From Pseudobutyrivibrio sp. (GTDB lineage Bacteria > Bacillota > Clostridia > Lachnospirales > Lachnospiraceae), in the NCBI RefSeq assembly GCF_015057185.1, contig NZ_SVEV01000021.1:1-64000 (forward strand): DNA of 64,000 nucleotides. The letters run 5' to 3'. How positions within the stretch are numbered: the stretch's first letter is position 1; each line of letters opens with the position of its first letter. The notes under the pieces are model-generated. The model ran no database searches. It saw only the letters and a list, made by a program, of their open reading frames with translations, and was not told the DNA's origin. Of the stretch, positions 9,446-17,523 are shown in pieces. The position numbers were made by a program, and so were the translations under genes.

Positions 9446-10120
9446 TTAGTTCTGCTTTACTGCAACAATCTCCTCCTCGAACCAAGCAACAACTTCATCT
9501 AAGCCCTCGCCTGTTTTACCACTAACAAAGAAAATCTTTGCATTTGGATTGAGCTTCAAGATACGCTCTGTAACCTTTTCCTTACTGAAATCAAAATACT
9601 CTAAAGTATCAATCTTGTTTATCAAAACAACATCACTGATTTCAAACATCAAAGGATATTTAAGTGGTTTATCATCACCCTCAGGAACCGACAAAAGCAT
9701 AAGATTTTTATTGGCACCAACATCAAACTCTGCTGGGCATACAAGATTGCCAATATTCTCTAAGATAAGCAAATCCAAATCTGTAGTATCATACTCAATT
9801 AATGCACGACTAGTCATGTCAGCATCAATATGGCAAAGCCCCATATTATGAATCTGAATGGACTCGACGCCTGTGGCATCAGCAACTCTCTGGGCATCGA
9901 TACTAGTCTCAATATCAACGTCCATCTCTCCAATCTTATATTTGTCCTTCATTCTATTGATAATTGCAGAAAGTGTAGTAGTCTTTCCTGAACCTGGACC
10001 AGACATTACATTAACAAAAAATGTACCCTGCTTTTTCATCTGCTCTCTAATGGCAGCGGCAGCAGCCTCATTTTCTGCAAATACACTCTCACCTATCTCA
10101 ATTACTTTTACTTCACTCAT
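9446..10120 (-). CDS. hypB: Nickel-insertion GTPase HypB
   Basis: A 224-residue P-loop GTPase that, in known systems, delivers Ni(II) to [NiFe] hydrogenase or urease together with HypA. The G1 motif is GPGSGKTT (about residue 43). LCHIDADM and GNLVCPAEFD supply the conserved Cys-His and Cys metal ligands of the G domain, and INKID is the G4-type NKxD motif. The N-terminal Cys/His-rich extension of some HypBs is absent. No hypA or hydrogenase gene is in the window; the next operon upstream is a nickel/peptide-type ABC importer. A -10 at 10184-10189 may drive it. Confidence 0.88.
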   Translation of the reverse strand: MSEVKVIEIGESVFAENEAAAAAIREQMKKQGTFFVNVMSGPGSGKTTTLSAIINRMKDKYKIGEMDVDIETSIDAQRVADATGVESIQIHNMGLCHIDADMTSRALIEYDTTDLDLLILENIGNLVCPAEFDVGANKNLMLLSVPEGDDKPLKYPLMFEISDVVLINKIDTLEYFDFSKEKVTERILKLNPNAKIFFVSGKTGEGLDEVVAWFEEEIVAVKQN

Positions 10121-10183
10121 TATTTATAACTCCTATAATTCGTCGACATGCTCCGCCGACCTCATTAATAATCCTCACTTTTT

Positions 10184-10189
10184 ATTATA
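10184..10189 (-). promoter_or_regulatory. Candidate -10 element for the hypB operon
   Basis: TATAAT on the minus strand, about 64 bases before the hypB ATG and downstream of the sRNA terminator. A good -35 is not obvious at 17 bases, so this is tentative. Confidence 0.4.
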
Positions 10190-10265
10190 ATCTATACTCG
10201 CTACAAAATGCCACCAATTAATCTATCGTCTTCATATGCAACCATATCCATATTGCAGAGAAGTT

Positions 10266-10373
10266 AAAAAAAGCCGGTGCAAAATGCATCGGCTGGAAGT
10301 TCGGGGAGTGCGACCAAAGTTACCCTTGGTCGCTGAGTTATGAAAAATTTGGTATTAGCTTTTCGCTAGTACG
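10266..10373 (-). ncRNA. Candidate ~108-nt small RNA with a UCCCC single-stranded motif
   Basis: On the minus strand a promoter (-35 TTGCGA at 10403-10408, 17-base spacer, -10 TATATT at 10380-10385) precedes a transcript starting near 10373. The transcript contains a strong hairpin GCGACCAAGGGTAACTTTGGTCGC, then an unpaired ACTCCCCGAACTTCC, then a GC-rich terminator stem (GCCGATGCA/TGCACCGGC) with seven Ts at 10266-10272. There is no convincing ORF. UCCCC between two hairpins is the arrangement of Firmicutes sRNAs that pair with Shine-Dalgarno sequences. A leader/attenuator of hypB is the alternative, but 145 bases and a separate -10 lie between. Confidence 0.5.
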
Positions 10374-10391
10374 TGTTACAATATATCATTT

Positions 10392-10405
10392 TGAAAACGG
10401 TTTCG
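10392..10405 (+). promoter_or_regulatory. Catabolite-responsive element (cre) inside the sRNA promoter
   Basis: TGAAAACGGTTTCG matches 13 of 14 positions of the classic cre consensus TGWAANCGNTNWCA, as I recall it. It lies within the -35/-10 spacer and -35 of the candidate sRNA promoter, a position where CcpA binding would repress. Confidence 0.6.
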
Positions 10406-10460
10406 CAACAGCATTTTTCAAATTTTTTTGTATTTTTTTGTATTCTGATTTCCACTCTTT

Positions 10461-11219
10461 TTATTTTGTTGCAGTAATACTAAACATTCTGTCTGGAATG
10501 TAAAATTTGTCGTGTTCTACGAATATTCTAGAGCCAAAATCTGTGTCCGTATTTACGTTATTGAAACCAATTTCGTCCAAAATTTTAGCATCCCAATCTG
10601 GGCGATTAAGCATACTGATTGTCAGCATATGATAGATGTCGTGACATTCATCCTTTAATGCATCATCGATTTGACTGTGAGCAAGATTCTCAGGGCTCTT
10701 TAGATTGTGTGCCCCCTTAGCATATTCAGCGTCAAAATTGATGAGCTTGCCACCCTTTTTCAACAGTTTGTACCAACTTTTGTAGGCATCATCAGGGTGA
10801 GGCAGTGTCCATGTGAGGTTTCGAGTAATGACGACATCAAAGGATTCTGGCTCAAAATCAGGATTCTCTCCATCACCAATTAGAGCCTTAGCATTGTCGT
10901 CTATACCGTAAATGCCAATCATTTCGTTGGCTTTTGAAACCATTTCCTCTGTTAAATCTATTCCTGTAATCTTGTGACCAAGTCTGCCTAGAATAACCTC
11001 AAAATAGCCTGTGCCGCAGCCTACATCTAATATATTAAGAGCTTTGCCCTCTGGTAAAAGCTTTGATATTTCCTTTACCCAACGCTCAGACTTTGTGCTT
11101 TCGATTTCATCATGTCGTAGTTCAAAAAAGCTATCTGCACGCTTGGTCCAATAGCTTTCAACTTTTTCTTTTATATTGTCAGCCTCATCCTCGAAAGCTA
11201 TATAGTGTAACTCACCCAT
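10461..11219 (-). CDS. Class I SAM-dependent methyltransferase
   Basis: A 252-residue protein with a Rossmann-type methyltransferase domain: LDVGCGTGYFE is motif I, GIDLTEEM the following acidic strand, and VITRNLTWTLPHP the motif IV region. It is the last gene of the ABC importer operon, 20 bases after a paralogous methyltransferase that shares the RNLTW signature. The substrate is unknown. Association with a nickel/peptide-type importer suggests it may modify the imported ligand or a metal chelator, which is inference only. Another possibility is an unrelated housekeeping methylation. Confidence 0.8.
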   Translation of the reverse strand: MGELHYIAFEDEADNIKEKVESYWTKRADSFFELRHDEIESTKSERWVKEISKLLPEGKALNILDVGCGTGYFEVILGRLGHKITGIDLTEEMVSKANEMIGIYGIDDNAKALIGDGENPDFEPESFDVVITRNLTWTLPHPDDAYKSWYKLLKKGGKLINFDAEYAKGAHNLKSPENLAHSQIDDALKDECHDIYHMLTISMLNRPDWDAKILDEIGFNNVNTDTDFGSRIFVEHDKFYIPDRMFSITATK

Positions 11220-11239
11220 TATTAATTATTCCTGTCTAT

Positions 11240-12016
11240 TTATACTTTTATAAATTTCACCATAAACATTGGTGTGGATCTATAATTTATTTTTTCTTTT
11301 TCTGAGTAGAGGACACTCCCGATATCCTCTATGTACTCTACTGCTCCCTCATTTTGCTCCTGCAGAAAATTGACATCCCATGCTGGTCGATTTCTTTTTG
11401 TCATAGGAAGCGTCATGGCAATCGCTTCCATTTTGTCAAAGTCATTGCCTATATTGTAATCACCAAGCCCATGCTCAGCAACATTCAAACGGTCCTGATT
11501 GTATTCCTCAAGCTTGTCTTCGTCTACTAAATATGAATACCAATTTGCATCAAATACAAGCATTATTCCTTTTGGTTTCAAAAGTGAAATCCACTGTCTA
11601 TAGGTCTCCTCTGGTTGTGCCAGGTTCCAGGTAAGATTTCTTGAGAAAACTACATCAAAGGATTCCTTTTCAAACCTTGGAGACAGTGCGTCTCCTTGGA
11701 CGAAAGCTATACTGTCAGCAAGGCTTCCTGCATTACTTCTAGCCTCTGACAGCATCGACTCCGAGAAATCATAGGCAGTAACCTGATAACCGGCCTCAGC
11801 CAATATGATGGAAATAAATCCAGGTCCTGCACCAACATCTAATATTTTAATTTCAGATGGTGTTTTATCTGGAAAAGCATCATTTATTGTTTTACTTAAA
11901 AAAGACGTCCAATTATCCCGTTGGACGCCTGCTAATTCTTCTTTATTAACCTCTGAATAACCAGAGGCTCTATTCTGCCAGTAAAGGTAATTATCCTTGT
12001 TATTTTCCGTAATCAT
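11240..12016 (-). CDS. Class I SAM-dependent methyltransferase, paralogue
   Basis: 258 residues; motif I is LDVGAGPGFIS, followed by YDFSESM and VVFSRNLTWNLAQPEE. It is collinear with the gene at 10461 and clearly a paralogue, so the operon carries a duplicated, diverged methyltransferase. It begins 42 bases downstream of the second ATPase gene. Both proteins are soluble and lack signal peptides, so the reaction is cytoplasmic. Function within the importer operon is unknown. Confidence 0.8.
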   Translation of the reverse strand: MITENNKDNYLYWQNRASGYSEVNKEELAGVQRDNWTSFLSKTINDAFPDKTPSEIKILDVGAGPGFISIILAEAGYQVTAYDFSESMLSEARSNAGSLADSIAFVQGDALSPRFEKESFDVVFSRNLTWNLAQPEETYRQWISLLKPKGIMLVFDANWYSYLVDEDKLEEYNQDRLNVAEHGLGDYNIGNDFDKMEAIAMTLPMTKRNRPAWDVNFLQEQNEGAVEYIEDIGSVLYSEKEKINYRSTPMFMVKFIKV

Positions 12017-12058
12017 AGCTCAAAGTATACCACATACCATCCATTTCCCAAACCACAG

Positions 12059-12814
12059 TTAAAGCACCGAGTCCAATAAGAGCTTAGTATATTCGGCTTG
12101 AGGATTATTTATGATATAATCTGGCTCTCCTTCTTCAACTATTTTACCATTGTATAACACAATCACTCTATCACAAAACATTTGCACTAAGGCAAGGTTA
12201 TGGGAAATGAATATTATGCTTAGATTTTGCTTGTTTTTTAATTCTACAAGCAAATCAATAATCTGCCTTTGAACAGTAACATCAAGTGAGCTAGTGGCTT
12301 CGTCGCAGATTAGAATCTCAGGCTGTACCGCCAAGGCTCTTGCAATTGCTGCTCTCTGACACTGGCCGCCACTTACACTGGCTGGTGTCTTTGCGGCAAA
12401 ATCTGCTGTCAGTCCGCACATTTCAAGAAGCTCTACCACTCTTTTTTCTATTTCCTGTTTTGAATAGCCTCTGTTTTTAAGAGGCTCAGCAATACCATCA
12501 CCAAGTGTCTTTCTAGGATCAAAGGATTCGGCCGGATTTTGAAATACCATCTGAATCTTGCTGTATAAATCAAGGGGGTTCTTTTTTAGGGTCTTTAAAT
12601 CATTATCGTATATACGAATCTCCCCACGATCTGGAGCGATAAGTCCCATTAACAATCTAGCAATAGTGCTTTTTCCACTACCAGACTCTCCAACTAGCCC
12701 CAAGGTTTCACCCTGGTTCAATACAAAGGATACCTCCCTAACGGCTGCTGTTTTGTCGTTTTTTCTAGTTGTAAAAGTTTTACTTAAATTGCTTACTTTA
12801 ATAATTTCTTTCAC
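12059..12814 (-). CDS. Oligopeptide/nickel ABC transporter ATP-binding protein (second ATPase, DppF/NikE-like)
   Basis: A 251-residue ABC ATPase with Walker A GESGSGKST, signature VSGGQCQRAAIA and Walker B ILICDEATSSLD. Energises import with the partner ATPase encoded 9 bases upstream. It lacks the C-terminal extension of many DppF proteins, which favours the shorter NikE-like type. Part of the run permease-permease-binding protein-ATPase-ATPase. Confidence 0.88.
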   Translation of the reverse strand: MKEIIKVSNLSKTFTTRKNDKTAAVREVSFVLNQGETLGLVGESGSGKSTIARLLMGLIAPDRGEIRIYDNDLKTLKKNPLDLYSKIQMVFQNPAESFDPRKTLGDGIAEPLKNRGYSKQEIEKRVVELLEMCGLTADFAAKTPASVSGGQCQRAAIARALAVQPEILICDEATSSLDVTVQRQIIDLLVELKNKQNLSIIFISHNLALVQMFCDRVIVLYNGKIVEEGEPDYIINNPQAEYTKLLLDSVL

Positions 12815-12823
12815 AAGCTTCTC

Positions 12824-13606
12824 CTACTTTTTATTCAATCTAGGAACGCACGATAACAACAATTTGGTGTATTCATGCTTAGGGGTGTTTAAAACATCCC
12901 TGGCAACGCCATATTCAACAGAATAACCGTCCTTCAAAACAAGTATTTTGTCAGCCATGGCAGACACTACCCCTATATCGTGGGTAACAATAATAATGGC
13001 AGTATTAAAAATCTCACGTAAGCTTAAAAGCTCCTGAACCACCTGCTTTTGAACTGCCACATCCAATGCACTTGTAGGCTCATCCGCCAATAACACAGAA
13101 GGCTCCGTAAGCATTGACATAGCAATCCCTATTCGCTGATTCATCCCCCCAGAAAGCTCAAATGGATGACTATTCCATATTTTCTCAGGGTCATGAAAAT
13201 TAAGTCTATTAAATAAATCTAGAGCCTTGGCTTTCGCCTCTGATTTGTTGATTTTGGCATGAGCTGCCATGCTCTCCAAAATCTGGGAACCGATAGTTCT
13301 TATTGGAGAAAGGGAATCCTTGGAATCCTGAAAAATCATTCCAATCTCAGCGCCTCTGATTTGACGCATTTCCCTCTCAGAAAGACTCAAAAGATTTTCA
13401 CCCCTATAGTTAATGTTGCCTTTTGATACTACACCATCATTTAATAAACCAAGGATAGATTTGATAGCGGTAGTTTTACCGCTACCAGACTCTCCTACGA
13501 GACCAAGGATTTCTCCCTCCATTAGAGAAAAGCTTATGTCATGGAGAACTTCTCCATTTTCATATGATATATCAACTGAATCAAAGGCAAGAATTTCTTT
13601 GGCCAT
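12824..13606 (-). CDS. Oligopeptide/nickel ABC transporter ATP-binding protein (first ATPase, DppD/NikD-like)
   Basis: A 260-residue ABC ATPase with Walker A GESGSGKTT, signature LSGGMNQRIGIA and Walker B VLLADEPTSALD. It lacks the ~60-residue C-terminal iron-sulfur-type tail seen in many DppD/OppD proteins, so it is closer in size to NikD. It lies 15 bases after the binding-protein gene and 9 before the second ATPase. Confidence 0.88.
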   Translation of the reverse strand: MAKEILAFDSVDISYENGEVLHDISFSLMEGEILGLVGESGSGKTTAIKSILGLLNDGVVSKGNINYRGENLLSLSEREMRQIRGAEIGMIFQDSKDSLSPIRTIGSQILESMAAHAKINKSEAKAKALDLFNRLNFHDPEKIWNSHPFELSGGMNQRIGIAMSMLTEPSVLLADEPTSALDVAVQKQVVQELLSLREIFNTAIIIVTHDIGVVSAMADKILVLKDGYSVEYGVARDVLNTPKHEYTKLLLSCVPRLNKK

Positions 13607-13621
13607 ACTTTAAATTATCTC

Positions 13622-15181
13622 CTACTGCACATCCAAATCTGCTGTAAATTCATAGTAGTCACATGGATGAGCTTCAAGTCCTGTAACATTTGACTTTGAA
13701 ATCATGCTCATACGAAGGAATGAACAGAATACAAATGCATTGTCATCAAGAATCTGCTGCTGCATATTTATTGCTATATCGCTTCTGGCATCAATGTCCA
13801 AAGTACTATTCATTTCATCAGCAAGTGCCTGTATTTCATCACTATGATAACCACCACGATTCTTTGTTGAATCATCCAAGCAATGTGTTGCAAAGAAATA
13901 CATTGGATCACCAATACCACATGTAACAAATGCAGCTGCATATACATCCCAAGCGCTAGGGTCTGCAACAATTGTTCCATGGTCAGCTGTAATATTTAAC
14001 TGAACATCGAATCCAATATTCTTAAGTGTAGACTGAGCACTCTCTGCTAAAAGAGGAAGCTCCTGACGGCTAGGATAGCTAATCCATCTGATTGTAAGTG
14101 TCTGACCATCCTTTTCACGGATTCCATCTCCATCAGTATCAAACCATCCTGCTTCTTCAAGGACTGCCTTTGCGCCTTCTGGGTCGTAGCCTTCTGTGCT
14201 AACAGCATCTCCACCGAAGGAATAATTATCTGGAAAGGCTCCGATTCCTACTGTTCCATAGCCATTTAATAACGTATTTACGAATCCTTCTTTATCGATT
14301 CCCATTGCAAATGCTTTTCTAACAGCATCATCTGCCATTACTGATGACTGGTAATTCATCTGACAGTAGAAAGCTCTACTTGTTGATGTGCTTGAGAATG
14401 TGTAGGCATCATTTTCAAAAAGAGGATATGAAGCGTAAGCCATTCCGTATGCTGCATCAATATCTCCATTTTGAAGGGCTAGAGCAAGTGTATCTCCATC
14501 TGAGATTGTGAGAACTGTTATCTCATCAAGCTTAACATCTCCATCCCAGTAATTTTCATTTTTTGCTAAATTCAAATGATCGTCAGTTACCAACTCAGTG
14601 CAAACAAATGGGCCAGTACCAACAACGATACCGTCAGCATTTCCTGCTTCTACATCAATGATGCAGCCATATGGATCACAAAGGTAATTTATAAGTGTTG
14701 GCTTTGGTGTTTGTGTCTTAATTGTAAGAGTCTGTCCATCTGCCTCAATAGAATCAATAGCTAAATCTCCTGCTGCGCGTTCATGTTTAGCCACCAAGTC
14801 CTCTATGCAAGCCTTTACTGCTGCTGCATCGCAAGCCTTACCATTGGAGAATGTAACACCATCCTTGATTACAACCTTCCATGTGAGTTCATCAACGTTC
14901 TCGTAACTTTCTGCAATCCATGGCTCTAATTCCATGTTGTCATTAAATTTAAAAAGTGTTTCTCCAACACCGTAGCGAATACATGGCCATCCACAATATG
15001 TGTCATGTGGATCAATGTTAGCCTCTTCGTTTTCTGCGTTAAAGGTAGTATCTCCAAATACTAGAGTTTTCTCTCCAGTTGAAGCACTATCAGCATCCTT
15101 TGAAGCTCCACAGCCTGTAAATGCAGTAGCTCCTAAGGTCATTGCCATAAGCAATGCTAAAAATCTCTTAGTACATTTCAT
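13622..15181 (-). CDS. Nickel/peptide-type ABC solute-binding lipoprotein
   Basis: A 519-residue family 5 solute-binding protein (DppA/NikA type). The N-terminus is a lipoprotein signal (MKCTKRFLALLMAMTLG, then TGCGAS with the lipidated Cys). The mature N-terminus has NIDPHDTYCGWPC and RYGVGETLFKF, the family's characteristic region. I start at 15181 because AAGGAG is eight bases upstream of that ATG; the longer frame to 15232 would overlap the permease gene. Ligand unknown: the gene set resembles NikABCDE and hypB is nearby, so nickel or a nickel chelate is the favoured guess; a peptide is the alternative. Confidence 0.85.
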   Translation of the reverse strand: MKCTKRFLALLMAMTLGATAFTGCGASKDADSASTGEKTLVFGDTTFNAENEEANIDPHDTYCGWPCIRYGVGETLFKFNDNMELEPWIAESYENVDELTWKVVIKDGVTFSNGKACDAAAVKACIEDLVAKHERAAGDLAIDSIEADGQTLTIKTQTPKPTLINYLCDPYGCIIDVEAGNADGIVVGTGPFVCTELVTDDHLNLAKNENYWDGDVKLDEITVLTISDGDTLALALQNGDIDAAYGMAYASYPLFENDAYTFSSTSTSRAFYCQMNYQSSVMADDAVRKAFAMGIDKEGFVNTLLNGYGTVGIGAFPDNYSFGGDAVSTEGYDPEGAKAVLEEAGWFDTDGDGIREKDGQTLTIRWISYPSRQELPLLAESAQSTLKNIGFDVQLNITADHGTIVADPSAWDVYAAAFVTCGIGDPMYFFATHCLDDSTKNRGGYHSDEIQALADEMNSTLDIDARSDIAINMQQQILDDNAFVFCSFLRMSMISKSNVTGLEAHPCDYYEFTADLDVQ

Positions 15182-15206
15182 ATTATTCATACTCCTTAAA
15201 AATGTA

Positions 15207-16055
15207 TTACGATAAATGGTGCTTTGACGCAAAATAGTCTCTCACCGAATCGCCAAATAAATTAAAAATAACTACTGAAACAAATATAGCAAAACCAGGT
15301 GATAGCACCACCCAGGGATAAGTCTGAAGCATACTTCTACCATTTGATATCATGCTTCCCCACTCTGCTAATGGTGGCTGCGCGCCCAAACCTAAAAACG
15401 AAAGGCCTGCCAGCTCCATCATCATTGTTCCAATATCAAGCATGGCGGTAACAAGAACTGGACCAAAAATATTAGGCAATATATGTCTAATCATTATTTG
15501 TCCTGGTTTATCTCCTGCCAATATTGCGGCTTGGATAAAGGTAGAATTCTTTACAGAAAGAGTCTGGCTTCTAGCTACTCTTGAATACTTTGGCCAGCTA
15601 ATTACAGCCAAGGCGATTACCGCATTGGCCACACCGCCACCAAGCAGTGCTGCAATAGCAAGTGCGAAAACCAATCCCGGAAAAGCCAAAAAGAAATCTG
15701 ATATTCTCATAACTATTCCATCTATTAATCCGCCCATATAGCCGCAAATCACCCCCACAAAGGTTCCAAAAACAGATATGGTAATAACTAGCAGCAAGGT
15801 TGTTAATATACTTAATTTAGCCCCCACAAGGACTCTAGAGAACAAATCTCTACCATAAGCATCTGTTCCCATAATATGAAGGGCGTCTGGTGCTTTATAG
15901 GCCATACTCAAATCCTGTTCATATGGGTCAAATGGACATAGCCTCTCAGCAAAGATTGCAATTAATACTAGGACAAGTACTGCTATCGCATATACGATAA
16001 TCCTTACTTTTGCATTCTTATATTTTCTCTGAAGGGATTTAATCTTTCTAGTCAT
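15207..16055 (-). CDS. ABC transporter permease (DppC/NikC-like)
   Basis: A 282-residue inner-membrane permease with an N-terminal transmembrane segment, the conserved GTDAYGRDLFSRV motif after it, and the cytoplasmic EAA-type loop near AAILAGDKPGQIMIRHILPN. GGAGGG eight bases before the ATG at 16055 sets the start, giving an 8-base overlap with the preceding permease gene and so translational coupling. Confidence 0.88.
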   Translation of the reverse strand: MTRKIKSLQRKYKNAKVRIIVYAIAVLVLVLIAIFAERLCPFDPYEQDLSMAYKAPDALHIMGTDAYGRDLFSRVLVGAKLSILTTLLLVITISVFGTFVGVICGYMGGLIDGIVMRISDFFLAFPGLVFALAIAALLGGGVANAVIALAVISWPKYSRVARSQTLSVKNSTFIQAAILAGDKPGQIMIRHILPNIFGPVLVTAMLDIGTMMMELAGLSFLGLGAQPPLAEWGSMISNGRSMLQTYPWVVLSPGFAIFVSVVIFNLFGDSVRDYFASKHHLS

Positions 16056-16992
16056 TACTACAGCCCTCCAGTCTAATTCTTGGATCAAGCACTCTATAGA
16101 GCAAATCAGTGATTAAATTTACAAGAACATAAATAATCGCCATCCACATTACATAGGCTTGTATTATTGGATAATCTCTCATATTAATTGCATCTACGGC
16201 AAGCTTTCCAACTCCATCCCACATAAAGATAGATTCCACAATGGCTGTTCCACCAAGCAAGCTACCAATTGATAATGCAAGCAAAGTGATTATGGTTACA
16301 AGAGATTCTCGCAGAACGCTTTTCCAAAGAACTACCGAGAATTTTATTCCTCTTGCTTTGGCACCCATTACGTAGCCCTTATTTAGTTCTTCTAAAACTG
16401 TTGCCCTAACCTGGCGTAAATATTTTGCGCTCATTGCTATAGCTAAGGTCAATGTAGGCATTGCAACGCTTTCCCAGCTCATTTCCCTTGAAATAATAGG
16501 AAATGCCCCAAGCTTTATTCCCAAAACATACATAAGCACAAGTGCTACAAAAAAGTTTGGTAAGCTATTTCCTATAAAGCTTAGAAATCGGATTATGTAA
16601 TCTAAAATTTTATTTTTTTGAACAGCAGCTATGATTCCAAGAGGTATGGAAATAATCACCGTTAAAACAATTGAAGTAAAGGTCAAAAACAATGTGGCCG
16701 GCAATTTAGAAGTGAAGGTTGAAAAAACCTCCTTGCCCGATACGTAGCTCACGCCCATGTCACCATGGAGCATATTGGAAAGCCAGACGCCATACTGAGT
16801 CAGAAATGGTTTGTCTAAACCTAATTCTATCTTTGCCGCCTGCAGCTGAGTCTCTGTAACTACTTGACCTGTATTTAACATTTTCTGCTCAACTACATCT
16901 GAGCCTGCCAATCGCATCATGGCAAATGAGAGAAATGTAATTGCAAACAATAATGGAATTAATTGAAGAATTCGTTTGATAATATATTTCAA
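16048..16992 (-). CDS. ABC transporter permease (DppB/NikB-like)
   Basis: A 314-residue, six-helix permease and the first gene of the importer operon. The start codon is TTG (16990-16992) with AAGGGG upstream. The long periplasmic loop after helix 1 contains LGLDKPFLTQYGVWL, typical of the DppB/NikB family, and the EAA-type loop is near GYVMGAKARGIK. Promoter elements and a flanking inverted repeat lie at 16999-17073. Confidence 0.88.
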   Translation of the reverse strand: MKYIIKRILQLIPLLFAITFLSFAMMRLAGSDVVEQKMLNTGQVVTETQLQAAKIELGLDKPFLTQYGVWLSNMLHGDMGVSYVSGKEVFSTFTSKLPATLFLTFTSIVLTVIISIPLGIIAAVQKNKILDYIIRFLSFIGNSLPNFFVALVLMYVLGIKLGAFPIISREMSWESVAMPTLTLAIAMSAKYLRQVRATVLEELNKGYVMGAKARGIKFSVVLWKSVLRESLVTIITLLALSIGSLLGGTAIVESIFMWDGVGKLAVDAINMRDYPIIQAYVMWMAIIYVLVNLITDLLYRVLDPRIRLEGCSND

Positions 16993-16998
16993 AAAAGA

Positions 16999-17073
16999 AT
17001 ACCCCTTAAGTCTTTGTTAACTAGTCAATTATATTAAGTAATCCAACTAATTACAATAAACTTAAGGGGGTAT
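16999..17073 (-). promoter_or_regulatory. Promoter of the ABC importer operon framed by an inverted repeat
   Basis: On the minus strand a -35 TTGTAA (17051-17056), 17-base spacer and -10 TATAAT (17028-17033) stand upstream of the TTG start. ATACCCCTTAAG (16999-17010) and its complement CTTAAGGGGGTAT (17061-17073) flank the promoter; the near arm includes the ribosome binding site. The arms could be paired operator half-sites for a metal-sensing or other repressor; that is inference. Confidence 0.5.
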
Positions 17074-17138
17074 ATATCATTCTAAAAGAGCATATTGATA
17101 TTCCAAAAGGGAATATTAAGCAGTAATATAGTTATCCT

Positions 17139-17282
17139 TTAGTGACATCCACAGCTTCCGCCACAATGACCACAGTCACCGCCACAAGCAGGGTGCTCAC
17201 CACGTTTATGCGCCTTCACCATAGAACGAATAATTCCGCCTACGATTGCAACCAATATAAGTACTACTATAAATGTTCCCAT
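17139..17282 (-). CDS. FeoB-associated Cys-rich small membrane protein
   Basis: A 47-residue protein: one hydrophobic segment (FIVVLILVAIVGGIIRSM) followed by a basic stretch and a Cys/Gly/His-rich tail (ACGGDCGHCGGSCGCH, five cysteines). This matches the small FeoB-associated Cys-rich membrane proteins found downstream of feoB in Clostridia (virus attachment p12-like family, from memory). It is probably part of Fe(II) uptake at the membrane, perhaps handling iron on the cytoplasmic face. It follows feoB by about 240 bases, which hold two palindromic repeats. GAGG precedes the ATG. Confidence 0.8.
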   Translation of the reverse strand: MGTFIVVLILVAIVGGIIRSMVKAHKRGEHPACGGDCGHCGGSCGCH

Positions 17283-17297
17283 ATGTACCTCATCTCC

Positions 17298-17381
17298 GTC
17301 GGTTACGTTCTCAAGCCTTAGTGTTTCCTCATTCAGCTAAAATGCCTCATTCAGAAACCTAAGAGCTTGATAACTACCGAC
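17298..17381 (+). repeat. Imperfect palindromic repeat A in the feo operon
   Basis: Arms beginning GTCGGTTACG and ending CTACCGAC pair over most of 84 bases (TCAAGC-CTTAG-GTTTC against GAAAC-CTAAG-GCTTGA) around a loop with AGCTAAAATGCCTC. Read in the opposite orientation it is clearly related to repeat B at 17413-17522. It lies directly upstream of the ribosome binding site of the Cys-rich gene. Confidence 0.65.
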
Positions 17382-17412
17382 TCACCTAATTGTGCCACAT
17401 ATTGTAGCAATC

Positions 17413-17522
17413 TTTTTAAATCATAGCTGGTAGGTAACAAGCTATTTATATTCTCAAGCGAGACATTTTAGTCGAGCGGAGAATATTAAATGCTTGTAAC
17501 CGTAACCAGCTTAATATTTAAA
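17413..17522 (-). repeat. Imperfect palindromic repeat B in the feo operon
   Basis: Nested complementary segments (TTTAAAT, AGCTGGT, AACAAGC, TATTCTC) form a long stem around a loop that reads GACTAAAATGTCTC on the minus strand. Loop and arm order match repeat A, in inverted orientation. It starts at the feoB stop codon. Neither a U-tail nor an ORF is evident, so a simple terminator is unlikely. Confidence 0.65.
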
Positions 17523-17523
17523 A

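Noticed and set aside
9446-9485. Longer start (9485) for the 86-residue ORF
   Set aside because: It would overlap hypB by 40 bases, while GGAGGGG precedes the ATG at 9431.
10121-10460. Nickel/cobalt riboswitch controlling hypB
   Set aside because: The two-hairpin unit ends in a terminator 145 bases before hypB, hypB has a separate -10, and I see no four-way junction as expected for the NiCo class.
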